This document shows, one piece after another, positions 42,224 to 50,672 of a DNA stretch of 64,000 nt. How positions within the stretch are numbered: position 1 is the stretch's first letter; every line of letters starts with the position of its first letter. The position numbers were made by a program, and so were the translations under genes. Source of the DNA: Enterococcus sp. (GTDB lineage Bacteria > Bacillota > Bacilli > Lactobacillales > Enterococcaceae); assembly GCF_022711995.1 (NCBI RefSeq), contig NZ_JALAHI010000116.1, positions 1 to 64,000 of the forward strand, in the 5' to 3' direction. The notes under the pieces are model-generated. The model was given only the letters and a program-made list of their open reading frames with translations, did no database searches and was not told the DNA's origin.

Positions 42224-44284
42224 ATGACGAATTATTTCTTTGATCAGCGGTTCCTACATGGTGGGGACTATAATCCCGATCAGTGGCTTGATTATCCGGA
42301 AATCCTAAAGAAAGATTTGGCGTATATGCAAAAAGCTCACATCAATACGGTCACACTAGGGGTGTTTGCTTGGAGTGCTTTGGAACCAACAGAAGGGGTC
42401 TATCAGTTTGACTGGCTTGATGAACAGTTTGATGCGATCCATGCTATGGGGGGCAATGTCATTTTGGCTACCCCCAGCGGTGGTCGTCCTCAGTGGTTGA
42501 GTCAGAAATATCCGGAAGTCAATCGCACCAATGCGTATGGACAAAAACATACCCATGGCTTTCGCCATAATCATTGCTATTCTTCACCTATCTATCGCGA
42601 AAAAGTGCGGCAGATCAACACAAAATTAGCTGAACGCTATGGCGACCATCCGGCACTAGCCATGTGGCACATTTCCAATGAGTATTCAGGGGAATGCTTT
42701 TGCGAATACTGCCAAGAAAATTGGCGTGACTGGTTAAAGAAAAAGTACAAAAACCTAGAAGCATTGAATCATGCATGGTGGATGAGTTTCTGGGGTAATC
42801 GCTATTCTGATTGGAAACAAGTCTTGCCCCCTTCCCCTTTAGGAGAACACAAAGTTCATGGGATGGATCTGGATTGGAAACGATTTGTCACCGATCAGAC
42901 CATTGATTTTTATTTGAATGAGATTGCCCCTATTCGGGAACGAACCCCTGATATTCCGGTAACGACGAATTTTATGGCGGAAGGTCATGCCACACAGGAT
43001 TTCATTCCTTTGGAAGGAATCGACTATGGCAAGTTTTCTCAGCATGTGGATGTGGTTAGTTGGGATAGCTATCCCGATTGGAACAATCGCTTTGAAGCAA
43101 TCTCTACAACCGCTATGAAGTCTGCCTATGTCCATGATCAATATTGGTCTTTGAAGAAACAACCCTTTTTAGTTATGGAATGTACCCCAAGTTATGTCAA
43201 TTGGCACCAATACAACAAATCCAAGCGCCCCGGGGTCCATATTTTAAGTAGTATGCAGCAGTTAGCTCATGGGTCAGATAGTACCTTGTATTTCCAGTGG
43301 CGCCAATCTCGCGGCAATTCGGAGAAATTCCATGGTGCCGTTGTCAGTCATGATGATTCCACGAACAATCGAGTATTTAAAGAAGTTGCTGAATACGGGT
43401 CTCGTCTCGAAAAAATCAGTGAAATCAAAGGAACCATCCGCAAGAAAGAAGTGGCGATTCTCTTTGACTGGGAAAGCAATTGGGCATTGAAGCGTGGGGG
43501 AGGATTCGGCCGTCCTACGAGACGTTATCCCCAAACGTTGCAGGAGCATTATCAGGTTTTCTGGGAACAAGACATCCCGGTTGACATTCTGACTCCTGAG
43601 CAGGATTTTTCTGATTATCAGTTAGTCATTGCGCCAATGCTGTATATGATGACAGAAAAAACGATGCAAAAATTAACGAGCTATGTTGAAAAGGGTGGAA
43701 TACTAATATCCAGCTATTTCACAGGAATGGTCAATGAAACAGATTTGCTTTATATTGGCGGATTGCCTCAACCATTAAAGGCGCTCTTTGGCATTGAGGT
43801 ATTAGAGCTTGAAACACTTTTAGAAGACGAACACAATCAGATTGATTTTCAAGATCAGCAATTTGTTACCAAAGATTATTCGGCGATCATTGACGTGTTG
43901 GATGCAGAAGTTTTAAGCCGTTATCAGACAGATTTCTATCAAGGCACACCTGCGGTTACGAAGAAGCCATTCGGTGCAGGGTCGTCGTATTATTTGGCTG
44001 CCCGTACGAACAGTGATTTCTTAGCTGCTTTTTATCAAGAGTTGATTGAAAAGTTGGGGTTGAGAAGAACAGCGATTGCTGAAGCACTTCCTGAGGTATC
44101 GATTCAAACACGCATCGGAGGGCAACGAGAGTATGCTTTCATCATGAATTTTTCAGAGGAAGAACAGCAACTAGTATTGAAGCAGCCAGTAACCGATCTG
44201 GAAAAAAATCAACAGTTAGCGGGAGAGATCACGTTGGCACCTTATGAAGTCAGAGTCGTGTATCACCCCTCTGAAGTATACTGA
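42224..44284 (+). CDS. Beta-galactosidase (GH42)
   Basis: A 686-residue GH42 enzyme. The barrel has the acid/base E153 in ISNEYSGECFCEYC, where the neighbouring cysteines C157, C159 and C162 are candidate zinc ligands, and nucleophile E319 in VMECTPSYVNW. The N-terminus FLHGGDYNPDQWLDYPEIL is typical. The second and third domains fill the rest. The frame opens at 42110 inside the GH36 gene, but ATG 42224 after AGGAG is the start, four bases past the GH36 stop. No signal peptide; cytoplasmic. Substrates are probably short beta-galactosides. Confidence 0.92.
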   Translation: MTNYFFDQRFLHGGDYNPDQWLDYPEILKKDLAYMQKAHINTVTLGVFAWSALEPTEGVYQFDWLDEQFDAIHAMGGNVILATPSGGRPQWLSQKYPEVNRTNAYGQKHTHGFRHNHCYSSPIYREKVRQINTKLAERYGDHPALAMWHISNEYSGECFCEYCQENWRDWLKKKYKNLEALNHAWWMSFWGNRYSDWKQVLPPSPLGEHKVHGMDLDWKRFVTDQTIDFYLNEIAPIRERTPDIPVTTNFMAEGHATQDFIPLEGIDYGKFSQHVDVVSWDSYPDWNNRFEAISTTAMKSAYVHDQYWSLKKQPFLVMECTPSYVNWHQYNKSKRPGVHILSSMQQLAHGSDSTLYFQWRQSRGNSEKFHGAVVSHDDSTNNRVFKEVAEYGSRLEKISEIKGTIRKKEVAILFDWESNWALKRGGGFGRPTRRYPQTLQEHYQVFWEQDIPVDILTPEQDFSDYQLVIAPMLYMMTEKTMQKLTSYVEKGGILISSYFTGMVNETDLLYIGGLPQPLKALFGIEVLELETLLEDEHNQIDFQDQQFVTKDYSAIIDVLDAEVLSRYQTDFYQGTPAVTKKPFGAGSSYYLAARTNSDFLAAFYQELIEKLGLRRTAIAEALPEVSIQTRIGGQREYAFIMNFSEEEQQLVLKQPVTDLEKNQQLAGEITLAPYEVRVVYHPSEVY

Positions 44285-44329
44285 GAAAAAAGGACCATTC
44301 GTTACGGCAATCAGCGCAACGAATGGTCC
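44285..44329 (-). terminator. Terminator of nnrD (minus strand), also closing the galactoside operon
   Basis: GGACCATTCGTT (44292-44303) and AACGAATGGTCC (44318-44329) form a 12-bp perfect stem. On the minus strand a run of six T follows. The second arm lies in the last codons of nnrD. Plus-strand termination of GH42 here is likely but has no long T-run. Confidence 0.8.
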
Positions 44330-45138
44330 TTCATAAATTTAGGCAATGCTTCACTGATCTGGGTGGGCAAGACAACATAGTTCTCGTCAGCTAAATGTTC
44401 GCCAATCAAACTGTGGAGATAAACTGCGGCATGGATCGTTTCTTCGGTTCGATCAAATTGTGCCAAAAAACTGGTAATGATTCCGGCTAAGGTATCACCA
44501 GTGCCGCCAGTGGCCATAGCTGGCGTTCCTAATGGGTTTTCGACGATTTCTGTGCCATAAATCTGGGTGCGATGACTTTTTAAGACCACGATACTGGCTA
44601 ATTTTTTCTGGAAGGCTGCATTTTTCTCCGGCGTTTGCTCACTGATCTCGATGCCGCTTAATCGTTGCCACTCCATTTGATGAGGGGTAAATACGACTTG
44701 ATTAGGGTAAGGGAAAGTCAATGGGTATTTCGCAGCTAAATTGATCGCTGACCCGTCAACGACTAGCCATTGGTGGCTTTTTTGGGCAGCGACGACTGTT
44801 TGCAGCAGATTGAAACTGGTCTTGCCTTCGCCCATCCCGGGACCAATCAATAGGACATCCGCAGATTCAGTGACTGTGCCGATAAGCTCAGTCTGATCCC
44901 AAGAGACGAACATCGCTTCTGGCAGTCGCGCATGTAACGCCGTGCGATTGACAGGGTCAGAGATCACCGTGGTAAGGCCTGTTCCGCCATACACACTGGC
45001 TTGTGCCGCCATTAAGATCGCACCCCCGTACTGCTGGTTACCGCCAATCACTACCGCACGACCAAAGGTACCTTTGTGGCTTTCGGCGGGGCGTTTGCGA
45101 ATCACTGATGCTAAAATAGTTTGCTCCAGTTGTTTCAT
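44311..45138 (-). CDS. nnrD: ADP-dependent NAD(P)H-hydrate dehydratase
   Basis: A 275-residue YjeF C-terminal-type (ribokinase-fold) enzyme that repairs hydrated NAD(P)H using ADP. Motifs: ESHKGTFGRAVVIGGNQQYGGA, LLIGPGMG, LVVDGSA, FTPHQMEWQRL and the ADP-binding TGGTGDTLAGIITSFLAQ. It has no N-terminal epimerase domain, which in Firmicutes may be separate. ATG 45138 follows AAAGGAG. It is convergent with the galactoside operon and divergent from pepV. Confidence 0.9.
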   Translation of the reverse strand: MKQLEQTILASVIRKRPAESHKGTFGRAVVIGGNQQYGGAILMAAQASVYGGTGLTTVISDPVNRTALHARLPEAMFVSWDQTELIGTVTESADVLLIGPGMGEGKTSFNLLQTVVAAQKSHQWLVVDGSAINLAAKYPLTFPYPNQVVFTPHQMEWQRLSGIEISEQTPEKNAAFQKKLASIVVLKSHRTQIYGTEIVENPLGTPAMATGGTGDTLAGIITSFLAQFDRTEETIHAAVYLHSLIGEHLADENYVVLPTQISEALPKFMKDHSLR

Positions 45139-45308
45139 ACAATGACTCCTTTTCTGTTTCTTTCACTGGGTTCATTTTCTGGAATAAACCGGCTGCTTTT
45201 ATTATACTCGTTTTATGAAAGATATCGTCTGAAAATACACAATTTTTTTTCCTTTTTTCAGTTAAGAGTGTTATCATAAAAGGCGAGAAAAGAATTGGAG
45301 GGAATCGT

Positions 45309-46733
45309 ATGACAATCGATTGGAAAAAAGAAGTCGAAGCGCGTAAAGACGATTTGCTGAATGACTTGATTGATCTTTTGAAAGTAAAAAGTGAACGGGA
45401 AGATGATAAGGTAACGGCAGATGCTCCGTTTGGCCCTGGACCTCGTGATGCCTTGCTGCATATGTTGGCTTATGGGGAACGCGATGGCTTCACTGTCAAG
45501 AATGTCGATAACTACGCTGGACATATTGAATTTGGTGAAGGAGACGAAACGTTAGGAATCTTCGGCCACATGGACGTTGTCCCAGCAGGGGATGGTTGGG
45601 CGACGGATCCTTACGAACCTGTGATCAAAGACAATAAAATCTTTGCTCGTGGTTCTTCCGATGATAAAGGTCCTTCAATGGCAGCTTATTACGGAATGAA
45701 GATCATTAAAGAGTTAGGCTTGCCATTATCTAAAAAAATCCGCTTTGTCGTAGGATCTGATGAAGAAAGCGGCTGGGGCGATATGGATTACTATTTCGAG
45801 CATGAAGAAAAACCTGATTTTGGTTTCTCTCCTGATGCTGAATTCCCAATCATCAATGGCGAAAAAGGGAACGTCACATTAGGGCTTCATTTCCAAGGAA
45901 ATAACGAAGGTGCTTATGAATTACAACAATTCACTGCTGGTTTGCGGGAAAACATGGTACCAGGAACTGCGGTTGCAAAATTGACTGCCCCATCTACAGA
46001 AGCTGCATTAGAAATGGAAAAAGCTTTCTTTGATTATGTCGAAGGTCAACCAGTGACTGGCACCATCGAAACAGAAAACGAAGAAGTTACCATTGAACTA
46101 GTTGGTAAAGGCGCCCATGGTGCAAGTCCTCAGTCTGGGATCAATGCAGGAACTTTCTTAGCAGTCTTTTTAGACGGCTTTGCTTTTGGCGGCGGTGCAA
46201 AACAATACATCCATACGGCAGCTACTTATGTCCATGAAGATTTTTATGGTGAAAAATTAGGCGTGGCGTATGAAGATGAAAAAATGGGTAAACTAACCAT
46301 GAATGCTGGTTTATTTGCTTTTAAAGCCAACCAATCAGGCGTTCAAGCAGACAACTTTATTGCCTTGAATTTCCGTTACCCACAAGGGGTGACTGCAGAA
46401 GGTCTGGAAATCGGTATTGAAAAGACCGTTGGCATGGAAGGCGCAACTGTGACTCGGAACGAACGCAACATGGAGCCTCACTATGTACCAATCGATGATC
46501 CATTGGTGAAAACATTGTTGGAAGTTTATGAAGAACATACTGGTCAAAAAGGCTATGAACAAATCATTGGCGGTGGTACTTATGGCCGTTTATTAAAACG
46601 TGGTGTCGCTTATGGAGCAATGTTCCCAGGCTACACAGATACGATGCACCAAGCAAACGAATTTATGAGCTTGGACGATCTATTCAACGCGGCAGTGATT
46701 TATGCAGATGCCATCTACCGTTTGGCAAAATAA
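45309..46733 (+). CDS. pepV: Dipeptidase PepV (M20 family)
   Basis: A 474-residue cytoplasmic Zn-dependent dipeptidase releasing amino acids from short peptides. Two-zinc ligand motifs are present: GHMDVVPAG, SSDDKGPSMA, GSDEESGW, SPDAEFP and the C-terminal GGTYGR with TDTMHQANEF. It matches the PepV of lactic acid bacteria in length and order. The start follows TTGGAGGG. It is monocistronic and closed by a strong terminator. Confidence 0.95.
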   Translation: MTIDWKKEVEARKDDLLNDLIDLLKVKSEREDDKVTADAPFGPGPRDALLHMLAYGERDGFTVKNVDNYAGHIEFGEGDETLGIFGHMDVVPAGDGWATDPYEPVIKDNKIFARGSSDDKGPSMAAYYGMKIIKELGLPLSKKIRFVVGSDEESGWGDMDYYFEHEEKPDFGFSPDAEFPIINGEKGNVTLGLHFQGNNEGAYELQQFTAGLRENMVPGTAVAKLTAPSTEAALEMEKAFFDYVEGQPVTGTIETENEEVTIELVGKGAHGASPQSGINAGTFLAVFLDGFAFGGGAKQYIHTAATYVHEDFYGEKLGVAYEDEKMGKLTMNAGLFAFKANQSGVQADNFIALNFRYPQGVTAEGLEIGIEKTVGMEGATVTRNERNMEPHYVPIDDPLVKTLLEVYEEHTGQKGYEQIIGGGTYGRLLKRGVAYGAMFPGYTDTMHQANEFMSLDDLFNAAVIYADAIYRLAK

Positions 46734-46742
46734 AACAACTCG

Positions 46743-46781
46743 AAACACCTCATGAAGAACTTCTTCATGAGGTGTTTTTTT
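46743..46781 (+). terminator. Terminator after pepV
   Basis: AAACACCTCATGAAGAA (46743-46759) pairs with TTCTTCATGAGGTGTTT, with a run of seven T. One of the strongest hairpins in the window. Confidence 0.9.
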
Positions 46782-46833
46782 GATGGAGATCGTCTAGCGA
46801 CCGGTAACAAGGAGCAGGTGCTTGTTTTCACAG

Positions 46834-47568
46834 TTACTGTGTCAAAAAGCCCTGCTTTTTCAAAAATTTTTCTACGTCCGGACGGCGGGGTTCTTGGAAA
46901 AAGCCAGTCATTTTGGTTTGCCAATCCGTTTTTTGTTGGTTGCTTCCCCGATGGGCATAGTAGTTCGCGGTAGTTTCATTGTAGCGAGCAATGAGGTCTT
47001 CGGTCAGAGGCTGATAGTGATCGACACTTAACACAGCGGATTGCGGTAAGCGGACTTTTGGCTCATTTTTCGTTGCCGGATAACCAATGGTCAATCCAAA
47101 CAATGGCAGTGTATACGGGGGCAGATTCGTAAGTTCAGCGATGCGGAACAAGTCATTCCGGATTCCGCCAATGTAGCAGATACCCAGACCTTGGGTTTCT
47201 GCAAAGGCTGCCATGTTTTGAGCAGCGATGGTGGTATCTACGACCGAAACCAAGAGGGCCTCCATATTCGATAGTCCATCACTAGGCAGAGTTGCTTGCT
47301 GCAACAATTGATGGTGTTTGTACAAGTCTGCAACAAAGAGATAAAAGACGCCTGTCTGGGTGATATAGTGGGGAGCTCCGGCGATTTTCTCGATTTCTGC
47401 CAATCTTTCAGGATCTTTGATCTCGATGATCGAATAGGCTTGAACGAAATTTGAACTTGAACCGCTTTGTGCGACTTTGACAAGCTGTTGCTTCATTTCT
47501 GCCGATAGAGGCTGTTTTTTGAAGTCTCTAACGGAGGTGTGTTGGGTAAAAAAATCAATGGTTTCCAT
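46834..47568 (-). CDS. NADPH-dependent flavin oxidoreductase (nitroreductase family)
   Basis: A 244-residue FMN-binding enzyme of the NfsA/Frp type that transfers electrons from NADPH to flavins, quinones or nitro compounds. Motifs: HTSVRDFKKQPL (FMN-binding SxR), SGSSSNFVQAYSII, AETQGLGICYIGGIRND and FGLTIGYPATKNEPKVRLP. Family length is 240-250. The frame runs to 47682, but ATG 47568 after GGAGGAAC is chosen. It diverges from the riboswitch-controlled ATPase. Confidence 0.9.
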   Translation of the reverse strand: METIDFFTQHTSVRDFKKQPLSAEMKQQLVKVAQSGSSSNFVQAYSIIEIKDPERLAEIEKIAGAPHYITQTGVFYLFVADLYKHHQLLQQATLPSDGLSNMEALLVSVVDTTIAAQNMAAFAETQGLGICYIGGIRNDLFRIAELTNLPPYTLPLFGLTIGYPATKNEPKVRLPQSAVLSVDHYQPLTEDLIARYNETTANYYAHRGSNQQKTDWQTKMTGFFQEPRRPDVEKFLKKQGFLTQ

Positions 47569-47676
47569 TATTGTTCCTCCTATGTAACGCGTATCACGCT
47601 GTAGATTAGTGTAACAGAAAAAAGTCGCAGATTTCAAAAAAATTTGTTTAAGAAAGAGCAAAGCTATACGTAAAGG

Positions 47677-47705
47677 TTGCACTTTGCAAAAAAATTCGTT
47701 ATGAT
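47677..47705 (+). promoter_or_regulatory. Promoter of the riboswitch-controlled ATPase
   Basis: TTGCAC at 47677-47682 and TATGAT at 47700-47705 with a 17-base spacer, so the transcript starts about 13 bases before the riboswitch P1 stem. Confidence 0.65.
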
Positions 47706-47724
47706 GGTTCTACATTCTGATAAA

Positions 47725-47823
47725 CCCTTAGGGGAGTAACCAGTAGCTTCGGCTGCGATAATATCAACAGTAAGTAAACTGGCGACAGTTTTCTGGTATT
47801 ATATGAAATGGTGAGACCTAAGA
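47725..47823 (+). ncRNA. yybP-ykoY manganese riboswitch
   Basis: The 5' side has CTTAGGGGAGTAAC, matching the conserved GGGGAGUA box. The 3' side has TGAGACCTAAG, matching the conserved GAGACC box. The outer P1 stem forms as CTTAGG (47727-47732) with CCTAAG (47817-47822). CAGTAGCTTCGGCTGCG lies between. It directly precedes a P-type cation ATPase. In lactic acid bacteria and pneumococci, yybP-ykoY elements bind Mn2+ and switch on P-type ATPase or other Mn exporters. Recognition was by consensus boxes and P1 complementarity, not by a covariance search. Confidence 0.8.
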
Positions 47824-47858
47824 CAAGCATCCACTTGTCTTAGGTCTCACTTTTTTTT
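47811..47858 (+). terminator. Riboswitch expression-platform terminator
   Basis: GTGAGACCTAAGACAAG (47811-47827) pairs fully with CTTGTCTTAGGTCTCAC (47834-47850), then eight T. It uses the same CCTAAG that forms P1 of the aptamer, so aptamer folding with Mn2+ and terminator formation exclude each other: an ON switch. Confidence 0.9.
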
Positions 47859-47910
47859 CTGAATGAGAGACTTTAGACAAGGGATAGCAACTACCAAAGG
47901 AGAGAAAATA

Positions 47911-50571
47911 GTGGCAAAAGAGATGTATCAAAAAGAAATTACAGAGGTTATCAACGAGGTAAACAGCAGTCCCACCGGATTGACGCAGCAAGAAGCGACA
48001 AAACGCTTGGAAAATGGCTTGAATCAGCTGAAAGAAGCACCAAAAAAATCAAGTGTAACACTCTTTTTAGAAACCTTCAAAGATGCGATGGTGATCGTTT
48101 TGCTGATCGTGGCAATCGTCCAGATGATTATGGGGGCCCATGTTGAATCGATCGTCATCTTTGCCGTTTTGCTACTGAATTCGGTTGTTAGTGTCATCCA
48201 AACGAAAAAAGCAGAAGGATCGTTGGACGCATTGAAAAGTCTTTCGGCCCCCAATGCCAATGTCATCCGAGACGGAAAGGAACAAACGGTACCAGCCAAA
48301 GAATTGGTAGTAGGGGATATCGTTATTCTAGAAGCAGGGGACTATGTACCTGCCGATGGCCGTCTAATTGAAGAAGGGGCATTGAAAGTCGACGAAGGAA
48401 TGCTGACCGGTGAATCGACACCTGCGGAAAAAGAACTTGGAGTCATTGACCGCATCGCACCGATTGGTGATCGTGACAACATGGTTTTCAGTGGGACGAT
48501 TGTGACTTATGGTCGCGGCCGCTTTATTGTGACTGCAACAGGAAATGCCACAGAAATTGGACAAGTTGCTGGTTTATTGGAAAATACGGTGGAACACAAA
48601 ACACCATTGCAACGCGGGTTGGATCGCTTCAGTAAAAAGCTGAGCTTGGCAATCCTCGTTCTCTCCTTGATTATTTTAGGGGTCCAAGTTGCTCGCTTGT
48701 TTTTAGGCGATGGGTCGGGAGATATGACGGCGGACTTAGTCAACGCCTTTATGTTTGCAGTTGCTGTGGCAGTAGCAGCGATTCCTGAAGCACTCCAATC
48801 GATCGTTACCATTGTTTTATCGATTGGGACTAAACAAATGGCTCGTCAGCATGCGATCATTCGTAAGCTGCCAGCGGTGGAAACACTAGGCTCTACGAGT
48901 ATCGTTTGTACAGATAAAACTGGAACATTGACCCAGAATAAAATGACGGTGGTTGATTTTTATTTGCCGAATGGACAGACGGGTGAATTTCCTAAGAATC
49001 CTGCGGAATGGACATTGCCTGAACGACGTTTGATTGAGATTAGTGTGCTTGCAAATGACGCGGCAATTAGTCCCGAAGGAGCCAAACTAGGAGATCCCAC
49101 AGAGATTGCCTTTCTTGATTATACAGAAACGTTGAACCAACCGTATCGTGAGATTCGGCAACGCTACCCCCGCTTACAAGAATTGCCCTTTGATTCCGAT
49201 CGGAAATTGATGTCCACATTGCATACCATCGATTCAGAACAACTCCTTTTGACCAAAGGAGGTCCGGATATTGTGATCGGACGAAGCACAAAGGTGCTGA
49301 TCAATGATGAAATCGTCCCATTGACAGAAGAAATCAAACAGCAGTTGCAGCATCAAAATGAAGCCTTCGCGAAACGTGCGCTGCGGGTTTTGGCTTTTGC
49401 TTATCGCCCACTGACAGTGTCTGAAGACGAAGAATTGCATTTAGGTGTCGAAGAAGAGTTGATCTTTGTTGGTTTGATGGCGATGATCGATCCCCCTCGG
49501 AAGGAAGTCAAGCAAGCCGTGGCAGACGCGAAATCGGCTGGCATCAAAACGGTGATGATCACTGGTGACCACAAAACGACGGCGGTGGCCATTGCTCAGG
49601 AGATCGGAATTGCGCAAGCAGGTGACTTAGCATTGACCGGTACCGAGCTTGATGCCCTGTCGGAAGAAGAACTGACGAATCAGTTGGAGAAAATCACCGT
49701 TTACGCCCGCGTCTCTCCTGAAAACAAAATCCGCATTGTGCGAGCATGGCAAGAGAAAGGAAAAATCTCTGCTATGACCGGTGATGGCGTCAATGATGCA
49801 CCAGCATTGAAACAAGCAGACATCGGGATTGCGATGGGGACCGGCACGGACGTGGCAAAAGATGCCGCAGCAATGGTCTTGACAGATGACAACTTTGCTT
49901 CCATTATTCGAGCGGTAGAAGTGGGCCGCAATGTGTTTGATAATATCAAAAAGGCGATTTCTTATCTTTTTGCCGGTAACCTCGGTGCGATTATCGCCAT
50001 TGTCTTTGCACTGGTCATGGGCTGGGACAATCCATTTACAGCTTTGCAATTGCTGTTTATCAACTTAGTGAATGACTCGCTTCCTGCAATTGCTTTAGGG
50101 ATGGAAAAAGCGGAGCCAACCATCATGCAAAGAGAACCGAGAAATCCTGATGCTGGCATCTTTTCTGGTAAAACGCTGATCTCAGTTACTTATCGTGGGA
50201 TCTTGATTGCGGCAGTAGTGATCGTGGCGCAATGGATTGGGATGAATCAATCGCCAGAGTTAGGTGTTGCCATGGCATTCTCAACGTTGATCTGGAGCCG
50301 GACACTCCAAACATTGCCTGCTCGTTCCAATACAGAGACGGCTTGGCAAGCTGGATTGTTTGCGAATAAAATGGTTTGGCTAGCGATCGTGGTCTGCGGT
50401 CTGCTTTACAGTTTGACATTGATTCCAGGGATTCGGGAAGTCTTCGCCATTCCAGAAACCTTTACAATGAACCATGTTGGATTAAGTATGGCGATGGCAG
50501 CCGGTGCTGTCTTGCTGATGGAAATGACCAAACTGATTATTTTGGCAGTACAGTCGCGAGACAAGAACTAA
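47911..50571 (+). CDS. P2-type cation-transporting ATPase (Ca2+/Mn2+ exporter)
   Basis: An 886-residue P-type ATPase. It has the actuator motif LTGES, phosphorylation site D335 in CTDKTGTLTQNKM, KGGPDIV for nucleotide binding, MITGDHKTTA, TGDGVNDAPALKQADIG in the hinge, and PEALQSIVT in transmembrane segment 4 where P2A pumps bind their ion. About ten membrane segments. It is the type annotated as Ca2+-ATPase, but the yybP-ykoY riboswitch in front argues for Mn2+ export (as MgtA of pneumococcus). The start is GTG 47911, which has AAAGGAGAG upstream; an ATG at 47863 is less likely. Confidence 0.9.
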   Translation: MAKEMYQKEITEVINEVNSSPTGLTQQEATKRLENGLNQLKEAPKKSSVTLFLETFKDAMVIVLLIVAIVQMIMGAHVESIVIFAVLLLNSVVSVIQTKKAEGSLDALKSLSAPNANVIRDGKEQTVPAKELVVGDIVILEAGDYVPADGRLIEEGALKVDEGMLTGESTPAEKELGVIDRIAPIGDRDNMVFSGTIVTYGRGRFIVTATGNATEIGQVAGLLENTVEHKTPLQRGLDRFSKKLSLAILVLSLIILGVQVARLFLGDGSGDMTADLVNAFMFAVAVAVAAIPEALQSIVTIVLSIGTKQMARQHAIIRKLPAVETLGSTSIVCTDKTGTLTQNKMTVVDFYLPNGQTGEFPKNPAEWTLPERRLIEISVLANDAAISPEGAKLGDPTEIAFLDYTETLNQPYREIRQRYPRLQELPFDSDRKLMSTLHTIDSEQLLLTKGGPDIVIGRSTKVLINDEIVPLTEEIKQQLQHQNEAFAKRALRVLAFAYRPLTVSEDEELHLGVEEELIFVGLMAMIDPPRKEVKQAVADAKSAGIKTVMITGDHKTTAVAIAQEIGIAQAGDLALTGTELDALSEEELTNQLEKITVYARVSPENKIRIVRAWQEKGKISAMTGDGVNDAPALKQADIGIAMGTGTDVAKDAAAMVLTDDNFASIIRAVEVGRNVFDNIKKAISYLFAGNLGAIIAIVFALVMGWDNPFTALQLLFINLVNDSLPAIALGMEKAEPTIMQREPRNPDAGIFSGKTLISVTYRGILIAAVVIVAQWIGMNQSPELGVAMAFSTLIWSRTLQTLPARSNTETAWQAGLFANKMVWLAIVVCGLLYSLTLIPGIREVFAIPETFTMNHVGLSMAMAAGAVLLMEMTKLIILAVQSRDKN

Positions 50572-50617
50572 CGAGTGATACCCGCGAAATTGTTTTCGCT
50601 GATCAGATGAACAACAT

Positions 50618-50659
50618 AAAAACCGAAGGCGCTGAATACAGCAGGCGTCTTCGGTTTTT
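50618..50659. terminator. Bidirectional terminator after the ATPase
   Basis: AAAAACCGAAG (50618-50628) pairs with CTTCGGTTTTT (50649-50659), with inner CTG/CAG pairing. It serves both the ATPase and the converging transglutaminase operon. Confidence 0.85.
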
Positions 50660-50672
50660 GCTATTGGTTGCT

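Noticed and set aside
49627-50049. Minus-strand ORF of 140 codons
   Set aside because: Antisense to the P-type ATPase catalytic region.
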